A stretch of 64,000 nt of DNA from the NCBI GenBank assembly GCA_963699085.1, contig CAVOTH010000002.1:329553-393552 (forward strand), given 5' to 3'. Shown in pieces: positions 24,379 through 33,708 of the stretch. Below the pieces are notes generated by a model, which ran no database searches, had not been told where the DNA came from, and was given only the letters and a program-made list of their open reading frames with translations. Numbering within the stretch: position 1 is the stretch's first letter; every line of letters begins with the position of its first letter. The translations under genes were made by a program, and so were the position numbers. Source of the stretch: Bog-756 sp963699085. GTDB taxonomy: Bacteria; Actinomycetota; Acidimicrobiia; Acidimicrobiales; RAAP-2.

Positions 24379-26400
24379 GTGGCCGACATGACCGAGGCAA
24401 CTCCCTACCAGTCCCTCTACCGACGGTTCCGACCTTCGACGTTCGCCGAGGTGCGCGGCCAGGACCACGTCGTGTTGGCTCTGCGCAATGCCGTCCGGGA
24501 CGGCCGGGTGGCTCACGCCTACCTGTTCAGCGGCCCTCGCGGTACGGGCAAGACGTCGACGGCCCGAATCCTGGCCAAGGCGCTGAACTGCACCGCGCTC
24601 AGCGATGGCGAACCGTGCGGAATCTGCCCGTCCTGTGTGGAGATCACCCGGGGCACCTCCATGGACGTTCACGAACTCGACGCCGCCTCGAACAACGGGG
24701 TGGACGCCATGCGCGACCTGGTGGCCCGGGCAGCACTCGGTTCGCCCGGTCGTCAAAAGGTGTACATCGTCGACGAGGTCCACATGCTCTCGACGGCGGC
24801 GTCCAACGCGCTGCTCAAGACCCTGGAGGAGCCGCCTGCCCATGTCGTGTTCGTGCTGGCCACCACCGACCCACAGAAGGTCCTGCCAACCATTCGCAGC
24901 CGCACCCAGCACTTCGAGTTCCGGCTCCTCGGGCCGGACACCCTGTCGGCTCTCCTGGCCAAAGTTCGCGATGACGCCCATCTGGACGTGGGGGACGACG
25001 CACTCGACCTCGCCGTCCGGCGTGGTCGCGGGTCCGCACGTGACGCCCTCTCGATCCTGGACCAGGTGGCCGCATCGGACTCCGTCGACGACGATCTGCC
25101 GGAGCTCGACGAGGTGGTCGACGCCCTGGCCGAGCGCGATGTCGAGCGGGCACTGGTGGCCGTCGCCCGCCTGAGCGCTGCCGGTTTCAGCCCTCAACAA
25201 CTCACGGTCGACCTGGTGGACCATCTTCGCCAAGGGTTCCTCTCCCTGGTCGCCCCCGAGCTGGTGACGGTGGCCGGGACCGAACGGGACATGTTGGCCG
25301 CCCAGGCCGGCCGGGTCGGGCTGGCAACCCTGGTCCGGGCCATGGAGGACCTCGGTCGGGCCCAGGTCGCCATGCGCGACGCACCCGATCCCCGGGTGAA
25401 CCTCGAGGTGGCGCTGGTCAGACTGGTTCACCCCGAAGCCGACGACTCGCCCGCGGCACTTCTGGCCCGCATCGAGCGGCTCGAGCAGTCCGGTGTGCAG
25501 ATGGTTGGTCAGGTGGGTGGGCAGATGATGGGGCAGTCAGCGGTGCCCGGTGCCCCACCGTCCACCGTCCCACCGGTCGCCAAGCCCCCGTCGGCCGGTG
25601 CTGCACTGGCGGCCCGCGCCGCCGCCGTTCCGACCGGCCGGCCGGCCCCGACCTCCGCCCCGGCCGAGGAGCCGGCACCCCCACCGCCCGAGCCGTCCGC
25701 CCAACCCCCCGCCCAACCGTCCGCCCAACTCTCGGCCCAAACGTCGCCTGGACCGCCGGCCGCAGGGCCCGGTCCACGGCCGACGTTGGGCGCACACCGA
25801 CGCAGGGCCGCTCCTACCGCAGACACCGACACCACTGATCCGGCGGACACAGGACTCCCGGCCGCGATCGATGACACTTCGCCCTCGTCGGAACCGGTGG
25901 CCCATCCCTCTGAAGTGTCGCCACCCACCGCCGGGGCGGCCGCGGTGTCGGGGTCGTTCCCTTCACGTGACGAGCTGGTCCAGGCCTGGGGTGACCAGGT
26001 GATCGGACGTCTCCGCCCGAAGGCCAAAGCACTGTTCCAGGCCGGACGGTTCATCGGCGCCGACGGGAACCAGGCCGAGTTCGGATTGCCGAACGAGATC
26101 CACCGGAACCGTTGCGAGGAGATGCGACCCGAGGTCGAAGCCGCACTGGCCGATCAGTTCGGGAGACCGGTTCCACTGCTACTGGTGGTCGACGGTGATA
26201 GCGGCGGAGCCGCGGTGGCGTCGGCCGATCCCGACGATGACTCCCCGACCCCGGCCCAAGGTGTCACCAATACCGTCGAATCCGACGACGACGAAAACCT
26301 GGCCGACTTCGACGCCGGTGGGCTCGAGATGGCTGATATCGACAATTCGGCGGAGGCCCGGCTGCTCCAGGCGTTCCCCGGTGCCGAGGAGGTGGTCTAG
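24379..26400 (+). CDS. dnaX: DNA polymerase III subunits gamma/tau
   Basis: The 673-residue clamp-loader ATPase has Walker A (GPRGTGKTS, about residue 52), a Cys4 zinc site (CGICPSC region, residues 70-90), Walker B (VYIVDEVHML) and sensor 1 (LATTDPQKV). After about residue 370 comes a Pro/Ala/Gln-rich linker with short repeats (QPPAQPSAQLSAQTS), then a C-terminal domain (RDELVQAWGDQVIGRLRPKA) and a very acidic tail. It loads the beta clamp at the replication fork. recR starts directly after the stop. Confidence 0.95.
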   Translation: MADMTEATPYQSLYRRFRPSTFAEVRGQDHVVLALRNAVRDGRVAHAYLFSGPRGTGKTSTARILAKALNCTALSDGEPCGICPSCVEITRGTSMDVHELDAASNNGVDAMRDLVARAALGSPGRQKVYIVDEVHMLSTAASNALLKTLEEPPAHVVFVLATTDPQKVLPTIRSRTQHFEFRLLGPDTLSALLAKVRDDAHLDVGDDALDLAVRRGRGSARDALSILDQVAASDSVDDDLPELDEVVDALAERDVERALVAVARLSAAGFSPQQLTVDLVDHLRQGFLSLVAPELVTVAGTERDMLAAQAGRVGLATLVRAMEDLGRAQVAMRDAPDPRVNLEVALVRLVHPEADDSPAALLARIERLEQSGVQMVGQVGGQMMGQSAVPGAPPSTVPPVAKPPSAGAALAARAAAVPTGRPAPTSAPAEEPAPPPPEPSAQPPAQPSAQLSAQTSPGPPAAGPGPRPTLGAHRRRAAPTADTDTTDPADTGLPAAIDDTSPSSEPVAHPSEVSPPTAGAAAVSGSFPSRDELVQAWGDQVIGRLRPKAKALFQAGRFIGADGNQAEFGLPNEIHRNRCEEMRPEVEAALADQFGRPVPLLLVVDGDSGGAAVASADPDDDSPTPAQGVTNTVESDDDENLADFDAGGLEMADIDNSAEARLLQAFPGAEEVV

Positions 26401-27006
26401 GTGGCGGTGTTCAGTGGGCCGCTCCAGAACCTGATCGACGAAATGGGCCGCCTGCCCGGGATCGGTCCGAAGTCGGCCCAACGGATCACCTTCCATCTCT
26501 TGAAGGTGGCCCCCGAGGACGCCCTCCGTCTGGCCGAGGCCATCATCGCCGTCAAGGAGCGGATCACCTTGTGCACCCGCTGTTTCAATGTGGCCGAGGG
26601 CGGCCTGTGCGCCGTCTGCCTCGACGATCGGCGCGACAGTACGAAGGTCTGTGTGGTCGAGGACCCCCGTGACATCGCCTCGGTGGAGAAGACCGGTGAG
26701 TTCTCCGGTCGCTACCATGTGCTCCAGGGTGCGCTGAACCCGATCGAGGGGATCGGGCCCGAGCAGCTGCGGGTTCGCGAGCTCCTCCTCCGGCTCGATG
26801 GCGAGGGGATCACCGAGGTCATCCTCTGCACCAACCCGAACCTCGAGGGTGAGGCGACGGCCATGTACCTGGCCCGCCTACTCAAGCCACTGGGCCTCAG
26901 CGTTACCCGCATCGCCAGCGGGCTGCCCGTCGGTGGCGACCTCGAATACGCCGACGAGTTGACGCTCGGCCGGGCCCTCGAGGGCCGCCGCGAGGTCGAC
27001 GCCTGA
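26401..27006 (+). CDS. recR: Recombination mediator protein RecR
   Basis: The 201-residue protein has the helix-hairpin-helix (LPGIGPKSAQR), a Cys4 zinc finger (CTRCFNVAEGGLCAVC) and a Toprim domain (VCVVEDPRDI), followed by the conserved end (GLPVGGDLEYADELTL). RecR works with RecF/RecO to load RecA at gaps. The GTG start abuts the dnaX stop with no gap, the common dnaX-recR operon. Confidence 0.95.
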   Translation: MAVFSGPLQNLIDEMGRLPGIGPKSAQRITFHLLKVAPEDALRLAEAIIAVKERITLCTRCFNVAEGGLCAVCLDDRRDSTKVCVVEDPRDIASVEKTGEFSGRYHVLQGALNPIEGIGPEQLRVRELLLRLDGEGITEVILCTNPNLEGEATAMYLARLLKPLGLSVTRIASGLPVGGDLEYADELTLGRALEGRREVDA

Positions 27007-27068
27007 CGTCGAGTCGACCGCCGTGGGCCGACACGCACCCGGGCGCCTCGGTGGTGCACCATGAAGAG

Positions 27069-27624
27069 ATGGCCCAGGCCCCCGACGTCCGCCACCTCTG
27101 GATCCTCCGACACGCCAAGGCCGCCCCCGAGTCCAGCTGGGGCGGCCGGGACCGTGACCGGCCCCTGACCGACCGGGGTCGACGGGATGCCACCGCCTTG
27201 GGCCTCCGGCTCGCCGAGGAGGTACCACCTCTCGGGATGGCGGGCCTGTCGGCACCGGAGCTGGCGCTGAGCTCGAGTGCCGTCCGCACCATCGAGACAG
27301 CCGATCTGGTGTTGGGCGCCAGGGAGGATCGGGTGCCGCTCGACACCTACAAATCGCTGTATCAGGCATCGCCTGACACGGTTCTCACCTACCTGCCGCG
27401 AATTGGACGAACAGGCCGGATCGGCGCTCGTGGTCGGGCACAACCCGACGATGTACCTACTGGCCTTCGACCTACTCGAGGAGGGCTCACCCGGCCGGGA
27501 AGCCCTCGAGTCCGCGGGCTTTCCCACGTGCGGACTGGCCGTCGTGGCCCTGCACGTGGGCGGGTGGGAGGACCTGACTGCCGGGTGCGGCACCTTGGTC
27601 GGCCTGTTCGCCCCGCCCTATTGA
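27069..27624 (+). pseudogene. SixA-like phosphohistidine phosphatase, frameshifted
   Basis: The first frame encodes the histidine-phosphatase start (LWILRHAKAAPESSW, with catalytic RHA) up to TYLPRI. The family sequence continues one base later in another frame (ELDEQAGSALVVGHNPTMYL, with the second catalytic His in GHNP) to the stop at 27624. A single extra base near 27395-27405 accounts for it. Joined length is about 184 residues. These enzymes remove phosphate from histidine or similar groups. It is the third frameshift in 6 kb. Confidence 0.82.
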
Positions 27625-27681
27625 TGGCGGTCCCTTGTTGCTGAGGGGCGGGTCCCTTGTTGCTCAGATCGTGCGCGTCGG

Positions 27682-28863
27682 TCAGAGCGTGCGCAGGATG
27701 GCGGCGTCGCCCTGTCCGCCCCCACCGCACAGGCTGACCGCGGCGGTGCCTCCGCCGCGGCGCTTCAGCTCCAGGAGCGAGGTGAGGGCCAGGCGGGTGC
27801 CCGACATCCCCACCGGGTGGCCGAGGGCGATCGCCCCACCGTTCACGTTGACGATGTCGGCGCTGATCCCCAGGTCGTCGGCCGAGCTGAGCCCGACGGC
27901 GGCGAACGCCTCGTTGATCTCGAACAGGTCGATGTCGCCCACGCTGAGCCCGGCTTTCTTGAGGGCCACCTGGGTGGCGTGGCTCGGCTGGCTCAGCAGA
28001 GACGGACTGGGACCGGCGACCTGGCCGTAGCTGACCAGCTCGCCCAGCGGGGTCACTCCCAGCTGCTCCGCCCTGGCCTTCGACATGACGATGACAGCGG
28101 CGCCCCCGTCCGAGATCTGGCTGGCGTTGCCGGCGGTGATGGTGCCCGCCTTGTCGAATGCGGGACGCAGCTTGGCCAGGGACTCAGCCGTCGTGTCCCC
28201 GCGCACTCCCTCATCGGTGTCGACCACGATCGGGTCGCCTTTGCGCTGGGGAACCTCCACCGGGATGATCTCCTCGGCGAACTTGCCCGCCTTTATGGCG
28301 GCATCGGCCCGCTGGTGCGACAGGGCGCTGAACTCGTCCTGGCGCTCGCGGGACACCCCGTCGGCGCCGTTGTAGCGCTCCGTGCCGAGGCCCATGGCGC
28401 ACTGGTCGAACGCGCAGAACAGGCCGTCGTACATCATCGAGTCGACCAGGGTGCCGTCGCCGATGCGGTAACCGGCCCGGGCGCCGGGCAGGAGGTAGGG
28501 CGCCTGGGTCATCGACTCCATGCCGCCGGCCACCACGATGTCGGCCTCGCCGGCGTTGATCATGAGGTCGGCCAGGTAGATCGAGTTGAGGCCGGAAAGG
28601 CAGACCTTGTTGACGGTGGTCGAGGGGACGTCCATCGGGATCCCGGCCTTGACCGCAGCCTGGCGGGCGGTGATCTGGCCGGCACCGGCCAGGATGACCT
28701 GTCCCATGAACACGTAGTCCACCTGATCGGGTGCGACCCCCGCCCGCTCCAGGGCAGCGGCGATGGCGAAGCCGCCCAGCTCAGTGGCGGCAAAGCTTCC
28801 GAGGGCGCCCGAGAGTTTGCCGATCGGTGTACGAGCTCCAGCAACGATGACGGATCCGGACAT
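27682..28863 (-). CDS. Acetyl-CoA C-acyltransferase (thiolase)
   Basis: The 393-residue enzyme has the acyl-binding Cys88 (NKVCLSGLNS, where Leu replaces the more usual Ala), the active His region (GGAIALGHPVGMSGTR) and the second Cys (SLCGGGGQGDA). It can condense two acetyl-CoA or split beta-ketoacyl-CoA. GGAGG lies six bases before the ATG. It diverges from crotonyl-CoA carboxylase/reductase, so I infer a role feeding acetoacetyl-CoA to that route. Confidence 0.93.
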   Translation of the reverse strand: MSGSVIVAGARTPIGKLSGALGSFAATELGGFAIAAALERAGVAPDQVDYVFMGQVILAGAGQITARQAAVKAGIPMDVPSTTVNKVCLSGLNSIYLADLMINAGEADIVVAGGMESMTQAPYLLPGARAGYRIGDGTLVDSMMYDGLFCAFDQCAMGLGTERYNGADGVSRERQDEFSALSHQRADAAIKAGKFAEEIIPVEVPQRKGDPIVVDTDEGVRGDTTAESLAKLRPAFDKAGTITAGNASQISDGGAAVIVMSKARAEQLGVTPLGELVSYGQVAGPSPSLLSQPSHATQVALKKAGLSVGDIDLFEINEAFAAVGLSSADDLGISADIVNVNGGAIALGHPVGMSGTRLALTSLLELKRRGGGTAAVSLCGGGGQGDAAILRTL

Positions 28864-29006
28864 GGAAACCTCCGCGGCCTGGTGGCCGACTCAGGCGAGG
28901 GCCCCCGTGGGACCGCCGCGACGACAGAGGAACATGATACGGCGTGTCCGCAGGGTTGCCACCCGGGACGCCCCCGACGCCCTGGGATCGGACCGTGCTA
29001 CCCGAC

Positions 29007-29012
29007 TATCCT
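29007..29012 (+). promoter_or_regulatory. -10 box of ccr (leaderless)
   Basis: TATCCT, eight bases before the ATG at 29021. There is no Shine-Dalgarno sequence. Confidence 0.5.
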
Positions 29013-29020
29013 CCACCTCC

Positions 29021-30361
29021 ATGCAGGAATTCCTCTCCGCCATCCTCGCCGGTGCATCCGGCGAGGAGATCGCCGCCATCACCATCCCCGAGACCTACCG
29101 GGCCGCCTACGTCAAGCGTGACGAGCAGGCCATGTTCGAGGGAATGGCCTCCGAAGACAAGGATCCACGCAAGTCGATCCACATCGGCGAGGTCGCCACC
29201 CCCGTGCTTGCGCCCGACGAGGCGTACATCGCGGTGATGGCCAGCGCCATCAACTTCAACACGGTGTGGACGTCGATCTTCGAGCCGCTCTCCACCTTCG
29301 GCTTCCTCGACCGGCTCGGCCGCGAAGGGGTATGGGGCGCCCGCCATGCGCTCAACTACCACGTGGTCGGATCGGACGCGTCGGCCGTGGTGCTGCAGGT
29401 GGGCTCGGCTGTCCGCAACTGGACGTCAGGTGACAAGGTCACCGTTCATTGCAACTACGTCGACGACCAGAGCCCGAGCGCCCACGACGACTCGATCCTG
29501 GCCGACAACCAGCGGATCTGGGGCTTCGAGACCAACTTCGGCGGGCTGGCCGACCTGGCCGTGGTCAAGGCCAACCAGCTCATGCCCAAGCCGACCCATC
29601 TCAGCTGGGAGGAGGCGGCGGTCAACGCGCTGTGCAACTCCACCTCGTACCGGATGTTGGTGTCGAAGAACGGTGCCCCGATCACCCAGGGCGACAAGGT
29701 CCTGGTCTGGGGAGCCTCGGGTGGCCTCGGCGCCTACGCCGTGCAGTACTGCCTCAACGGTGGGGCGACGCCAGTCGGGGTGGTCTCGTCGCAGTCGAAG
29801 GTGGATCTGCTCCACGACCTCGGCGTCGAGGCGGTCATCGATCGCAAGGCCGCCGGCTACAAGTTCTGGAAGGACGAGTTCCACCAGGACGAGTCGGAGT
29901 GGCGTCGCCTGGGCAAGGACATCCGCGGCCTGGTGGGCGACGATGTCGACATCGTGTTCGAGCATCCCGGTCGACAGACGATGGGGGCCTCGGTGTTCGC
30001 AGCCAGGCGAGGCGGCACCATCGTGACGTGTGCCGCGACTTCGGGCTACATGATCGAGTACGACAACCGGCACCTGTGGATGAAGCTCAAGACCATCAAG
30101 GGCTCCCACTTCGCCAACTACCGGGAAGCGTGGGACGCCAACCAACTGGTCTGCGACGGCAAGATCATCCCGCCGCTGTCAGCCGTCCACACCCTCGACA
30201 ATGTGGGTGAGGCCGCCTATCAGGTGCACCGGAACCTCCACGAGGGCAAGATCGGCGTGCTGTGCCTGGCGCCCGAAGAGGGCCTGGGCATCGACGACCG
30301 CGAGCTGCGGGCGCGGGTGGGCGAGGATCGGATCACCCTCTTCAGGAGACACGGAGCATGA
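29021..30361 (+). CDS. ccr: Crotonyl-CoA carboxylase/reductase
   Basis: The 446-residue MDR enzyme performs NADPH- and CO2-dependent conversion of crotonyl-CoA to ethylmalonyl-CoA. The residues known to hold CO2 in this family are present: Asn about 80 (INFNTVW), Phe-Glu about 168-169 (WGFETNFGG) and His about 363 (GSHFANYRE). This separates it from simple enoyl reductases. The upstream 86 codons of open frame overlap the divergent thiolase region and are excluded. The stop overlaps the epimerase start (ATGA). Confidence 0.95.
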   Translation: MQEFLSAILAGASGEEIAAITIPETYRAAYVKRDEQAMFEGMASEDKDPRKSIHIGEVATPVLAPDEAYIAVMASAINFNTVWTSIFEPLSTFGFLDRLGREGVWGARHALNYHVVGSDASAVVLQVGSAVRNWTSGDKVTVHCNYVDDQSPSAHDDSILADNQRIWGFETNFGGLADLAVVKANQLMPKPTHLSWEEAAVNALCNSTSYRMLVSKNGAPITQGDKVLVWGASGGLGAYAVQYCLNGGATPVGVVSSQSKVDLLHDLGVEAVIDRKAAGYKFWKDEFHQDESEWRRLGKDIRGLVGDDVDIVFEHPGRQTMGASVFAARRGGTIVTCAATSGYMIEYDNRHLWMKLKTIKGSHFANYREAWDANQLVCDGKIIPPLSAVHTLDNVGEAAYQVHRNLHEGKIGVLCLAPEEGLGIDDRELRARVGEDRITLFRRHGA

Positions 30362-30768
30362 CCGAGATGCTGCTGACCGAGATCGACCACGTGGCCATCG
30401 CCGTGCCCGACCTGGACGCGGCCATCGACTACTACGCCGACACCTTCGGGGCCACGGTGACCCACCGGGAGCGTATCGACTCCGACGGGGTCGAGGAGGC
30501 GTTGCTGAAGGTGGCCGACAGCTACGTGCAGCTGCTGACGCCGACCAGCGAGGAGTCGCCGGTGGCCAGGTACCTGGAGAAGAAGGGACCCGGCATCCAC
30601 CACGTCGGCTACCGGGTGGCCGACTGCGCCGTCGCCCTGCAGTCGGTCAAGGACCACGGTGGCCAGGTCATCGACCAGGCTCCTCGTCCGGGCTCGCGCG
30701 GCACCACTGTCGCGTTCATCCACCCGAAGGGTGCCTTCGGCACGCTCATCGAGCTGGTCGAGGAGTAG
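30358..30768 (+). CDS. Methylmalonyl/ethylmalonyl-CoA epimerase
   Basis: The 136-residue vicinal-oxygen-chelate protein has metal ligands His near residue 11 (EIDHVAIAVPDLD), His near 81 (GIHHVGYRV) and Glu near 133 (LIELVEE). It interconverts the 2R and 2S forms of methylmalonyl-CoA. In the ethylmalonyl-CoA pathway one epimerase serves both C4 and C5 substrates. The four-base overlap with ccr supports that joint role. Confidence 0.93.
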   Translation: MTEMLLTEIDHVAIAVPDLDAAIDYYADTFGATVTHRERIDSDGVEEALLKVADSYVQLLTPTSEESPVARYLEKKGPGIHHVGYRVADCAVALQSVKDHGGQVIDQAPRPGSRGTTVAFIHPKGAFGTLIELVEE

Positions 30769-30780
30769 TTGGCCGGGGGT

Positions 30781-31857
30781 ATGGACAGCACCACCCGGGT
30801 CCCGGACTCACCCGCCGCCGCCGACGACGACCCATGGGCGGGCCTCGCGACTCCCGAGGCGCCGACGATGCCGGTACGGGCCGACGCGGTCAGGCCGACC
30901 ATGCCGTGGGATGTGACTATTGAGGACGTTCCGCGTGAGGACGTTGCTCTCGGGATCCCCAGCCCAGAGGCGGTCTCGACTCCTGACGGCATTCCCCTTG
31001 ACGCCTCTGCACCCGATGGGGGAACGCCCGCTCCCGGGCGCGAACCTGAGCCGGTACCCACTGCCGTCGCCGCGTCGGCGTCGCACTTCTCGTTCCCGCC
31101 CGGGGTGGCGGACAAGCTGGCCGTCTACGTCTACCTGTTGGTCGACGCCCGCACCGGTCGCCCGTTCTATGTCGGTCGGGGTCGGGGCGACCGCTGCTTC
31201 CGCCACGTCGAGGAGTCCAGGGCGACCGGGCTGGCACAGCCCGCCGGTGCGACTGAGCCGGATGGTGCCGCCCGGTACCCCGTCCTGGACCGGATCCGCG
31301 AGGCCGAGTCCGACGGGCGCCCTGTCCGCATCGAAGTCCTCCGCCACGGCCTCACCGGCAGCCAAGCGGACCTGGTGGTAGCCGCCGTGGATGACGCCCT
31401 GGCTCTGGGGTCACCGACCCGGCTCGGCCGCGAGCGCAGCCTGGCGGTGGAGCTGGGTGCGTCCCTCGCCAAGCGGGCCAAGTTCAAGCGGAGCCACCAG
31501 GTGGTGCTGTTGCGGGTGGGGCCCCATGGGGCCGACACCGCCTACGCCACGGCCCGACACGGCTGGCGCATCGGCCGCCGATGGGTGGACGCCGATTCGG
31601 TTCGCTCGCCCAAGTGGGCCGTGCTCGTTGCTGGCGACCTGGTCGAATCGGTGTACCGCATCGACGGCTGGGAGCTGTCGACGACCCCGGCCTCCGCCCC
31701 GGGCGCCGTCGAGCGCTGGTCGTTCGCCGGCGAGCCGGATCCGGCATTGGAGGCCCGTTACGCCGGGCGCAGCGTCAGCGCCTATCTGGGTGCAGGAGCC
31801 TCCAGCCAGGTCACCTACATCTGGTGCGGGCCCCACTGGGTCAACACGGCCCACTGA
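30781..31857 (+). CDS. LEM-3-like GIY-YIG domain protein
   Basis: The 358-residue protein has a disordered Pro/Asp-rich N-terminus of about 110 residues. A GIY-YIG nuclease-like core follows (VYVYLLVDARTGRPFYVG, then RGRGDRCFRHVEE) with the two tyrosines, Arg and His in place, closest to the LEM-3-like branch. The C-terminal part (ARHGWRIGRRWVD, ESVYRIDGW, RYAGRSVSAYL) accompanies that domain in other bacterial proteins I recall. DNA cleavage is possible but unproven. It sits within an acyl-CoA operon without obvious reason. A TTG at 30769 could be an alternative start. Confidence 0.7.
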   Translation: MDSTTRVPDSPAAADDDPWAGLATPEAPTMPVRADAVRPTMPWDVTIEDVPREDVALGIPSPEAVSTPDGIPLDASAPDGGTPAPGREPEPVPTAVAASASHFSFPPGVADKLAVYVYLLVDARTGRPFYVGRGRGDRCFRHVEESRATGLAQPAGATEPDGAARYPVLDRIREAESDGRPVRIEVLRHGLTGSQADLVVAAVDDALALGSPTRLGRERSLAVELGASLAKRAKFKRSHQVVLLRVGPHGADTAYATARHGWRIGRRWVDADSVRSPKWAVLVAGDLVESVYRIDGWELSTTPASAPGAVERWSFAGEPDPALEARYAGRSVSAYLGAGASSQVTYIWCGPHWVNTAH

Positions 31858-31910
31858 CCGCACGCACCCTGGGTGGCGGTCACCGGATCGAACCCCCGCG
31901 GCGGTTCCGG

Positions 31911-31916
31911 TAGCCT
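31911..31916 (+). promoter_or_regulatory. -10 box of the carboxylase beta gene (leaderless)
   Basis: TAGCCT, eight bases before the ATG at 31925. No Shine-Dalgarno sequence is present. Confidence 0.55.
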
Positions 31917-31924
31917 CACCGTCC

Positions 31925-33481
31925 ATGGATCACACGATGACCCGACGGCTCGAAGACCTGGAGGAGCGCCGGGAGCTCGCCCGGAACGCGGGGTCGGCCC
32001 GGGCAGTGGAGAAGCACCACGCCAAGGGCAAGATGACCGCCCGCGAGCGGATCGACTACCTGCTCGACGACGGCTCCTTCCAGGAGCTCGACATGCTGGC
32101 CCGCCACCGGGCCCACGGCATGGGGCTCGAGGAGAACCGGCCGTACACCGACGGCGTCATCACCGGGTTCGGGACCATCGACGGCCGACGGGTCTGCGTG
32201 TTCAGCCAGGACTTCACCGTGTTCGGGGGTGCGCTCGGCGAGGTGTTCGCGGAAAAGATCCACAAGGTGATGGACCTGGCCTCGTCGATCGGCGTCCCCA
32301 TGATCGGCCTCAACGACGGTGCGGGCGCCCGGATCCAGGAGGGCGTCGTCTCGCTCCACTCCTACGGGGGGATCTTCCACCGCAACGCTCAGGCCTCCGG
32401 GGTGATCCCCCAGATCAGCGTCATCCTCGGCCCGTGTGCCGGGGGAGCTGTCTACAGCCCGGCGATGACCGACTTCATCTTCATGGTCCAAGAGACCAGT
32501 CACATGTTCATCACCGGTCCGGACGTGGTGAAGACGGTGACCGGTGAGGACGTGACTCTGGAAGAACTCGGTGGCGCCATGAGCCACGCCACCAAGTCGG
32601 GCGTGGCCGCCTTCGTCGCCCCCGACGAGAAGTCCTGTTTGGACGACGTCCGCTACCTGCTCAGCTTCCTGCCTTCCAACAATCTGGAGGAAGCACCGCT
32701 GGTGGTGTCCGGGGACGACCCCGAGCGGCTGACCCCCGAGCTTTCCGCTCTGATGCCGGAGTCGCCCAACCAGCCCTACGACATGAAGAAGGTCATTGAG
32801 GCGGTGGTGGACGACGGCGAGTTCTTCGAGGTGAACCACCACTGGGCGATGAACCTGGTGTGCGGCTTCGCCCGCATCGACGGCCGGGCCGTCGGCATCG
32901 TGGGCAACCAACCCCAGATGCTCGCCGGGGTGCTCAACATCGACGCATCGGAAAAGGGCGCCCGTTTCGTGCGCACCTGCGATGCCTTCAACGTTCCGCT
33001 GATCACCTTCGTCGACGTGCCCGGGTTCATGCCCGGGACCGACCAGGAGTACGGAGGGATCATCCGCCACGGCGCCAAACTCCTCTACGCCTATTGCGAG
33101 TCGACGGTCCCGCGGGTCCAGATCATCACCCGCAAGGCCTACGGCGGTGCGTATGTGGTCATGAACTCGAAGTCGATCGGCGCCGATCTGGCCTACGCCT
33201 GGCCGTCGGCCGAGCTGGCCGTGATGGGCCCTGAAGGAGCGGTCGAGATCGTCTACCGGCGCGACCTGGCCGAGGCGGACGACCCGGTCGGCCGGCGCAA
33301 GGAGCTGGTCGAGGAGTACACCGAGCGATACGCCAACCCGTACGCGGCGGCCGAGCGCGGATACGTCGACGATGTCATCGACCCGGCTGAAACCCGTCGC
33401 ATACTGGTGCGCAGCCTCGCCCTCCTGGTGTCCAAGCGCGAGGACCTGCCCAAGCGCAAACACGGGAACATGCCGCTGTGA
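31925..33481 (+). CDS. pccB: Acyl-CoA carboxylase carboxyltransferase (beta) subunit, propionyl-CoA type
   Basis: The 518-residue protein has the two crotonase-fold halves of carboxyltransferases: GLNDGAGARIQEG with the CAGGAVYSPA oxyanion loop, and later VDVPGFMPGTDQEYGGIIRHGAKLL in the second half. It transfers CO2 from carboxybiotin to propionyl-CoA (or acetyl-CoA), giving methylmalonyl-CoA. The biotin-carrying alpha subunit is not in the window. A frame extending back to 31391 overlaps the GIY-YIG gene and is rejected. Confidence 0.93.
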   Translation: MDHTMTRRLEDLEERRELARNAGSARAVEKHHAKGKMTARERIDYLLDDGSFQELDMLARHRAHGMGLEENRPYTDGVITGFGTIDGRRVCVFSQDFTVFGGALGEVFAEKIHKVMDLASSIGVPMIGLNDGAGARIQEGVVSLHSYGGIFHRNAQASGVIPQISVILGPCAGGAVYSPAMTDFIFMVQETSHMFITGPDVVKTVTGEDVTLEELGGAMSHATKSGVAAFVAPDEKSCLDDVRYLLSFLPSNNLEEAPLVVSGDDPERLTPELSALMPESPNQPYDMKKVIEAVVDDGEFFEVNHHWAMNLVCGFARIDGRAVGIVGNQPQMLAGVLNIDASEKGARFVRTCDAFNVPLITFVDVPGFMPGTDQEYGGIIRHGAKLLYAYCESTVPRVQIITRKAYGGAYVVMNSKSIGADLAYAWPSAELAVMGPEGAVEIVYRRDLAEADDPVGRRKELVEEYTERYANPYAAAERGYVDDVIDPAETRRILVRSLALLVSKREDLPKRKHGNMPL

Positions 33482-33666
33482 CCGAGCGGGAGCCGATCGA
33501 TCCCGCGGTCCTCGCCGTTCTGGCCGCCGCTGTCGACCAGGCCTGGCCCCGACCGGTGGTAGCCGTGGCGCCGGCCGCCTCGGGCCCGCCACCGTGGCGG
33601 TTCAGCGGCAGGTGGTGGACCCGACCGGCCAACACCCGACGCGACCGACCCTGGACCGGGGGCTGA
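33478..33666 (+). CDS. Acyl-CoA carboxylase epsilon-like small subunit
   Basis: The 62-residue protein starts with GTG overlapping the beta-subunit stop (GTGA). The middle is Ala/Pro-rich and the end reads PPWRFSGRWWTRP. Actinobacterial carboxylases have short epsilon subunits with a W-R-x-SGR type ending encoded directly after the beta subunit. The match is by position and that motif only. Confidence 0.6.
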   Translation: MTEREPIDPAVLAVLAAAVDQAWPRPVVAVAPAASGPPPWRFSGRWWTRPANTRRDRPWTGG

Positions 33667-33708
33667 AACTCTTCCACCCAGGGTCGACGTTCCGCACGTG
33701 CCCGACGG

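Noticed and set aside
27626..27665. Two copies of GGTCCCTTGTTGCT after sixA as DevR sites
   Set aside because: Each has only a half-site with no GGGAC partner, and the location is between convergent gene ends.
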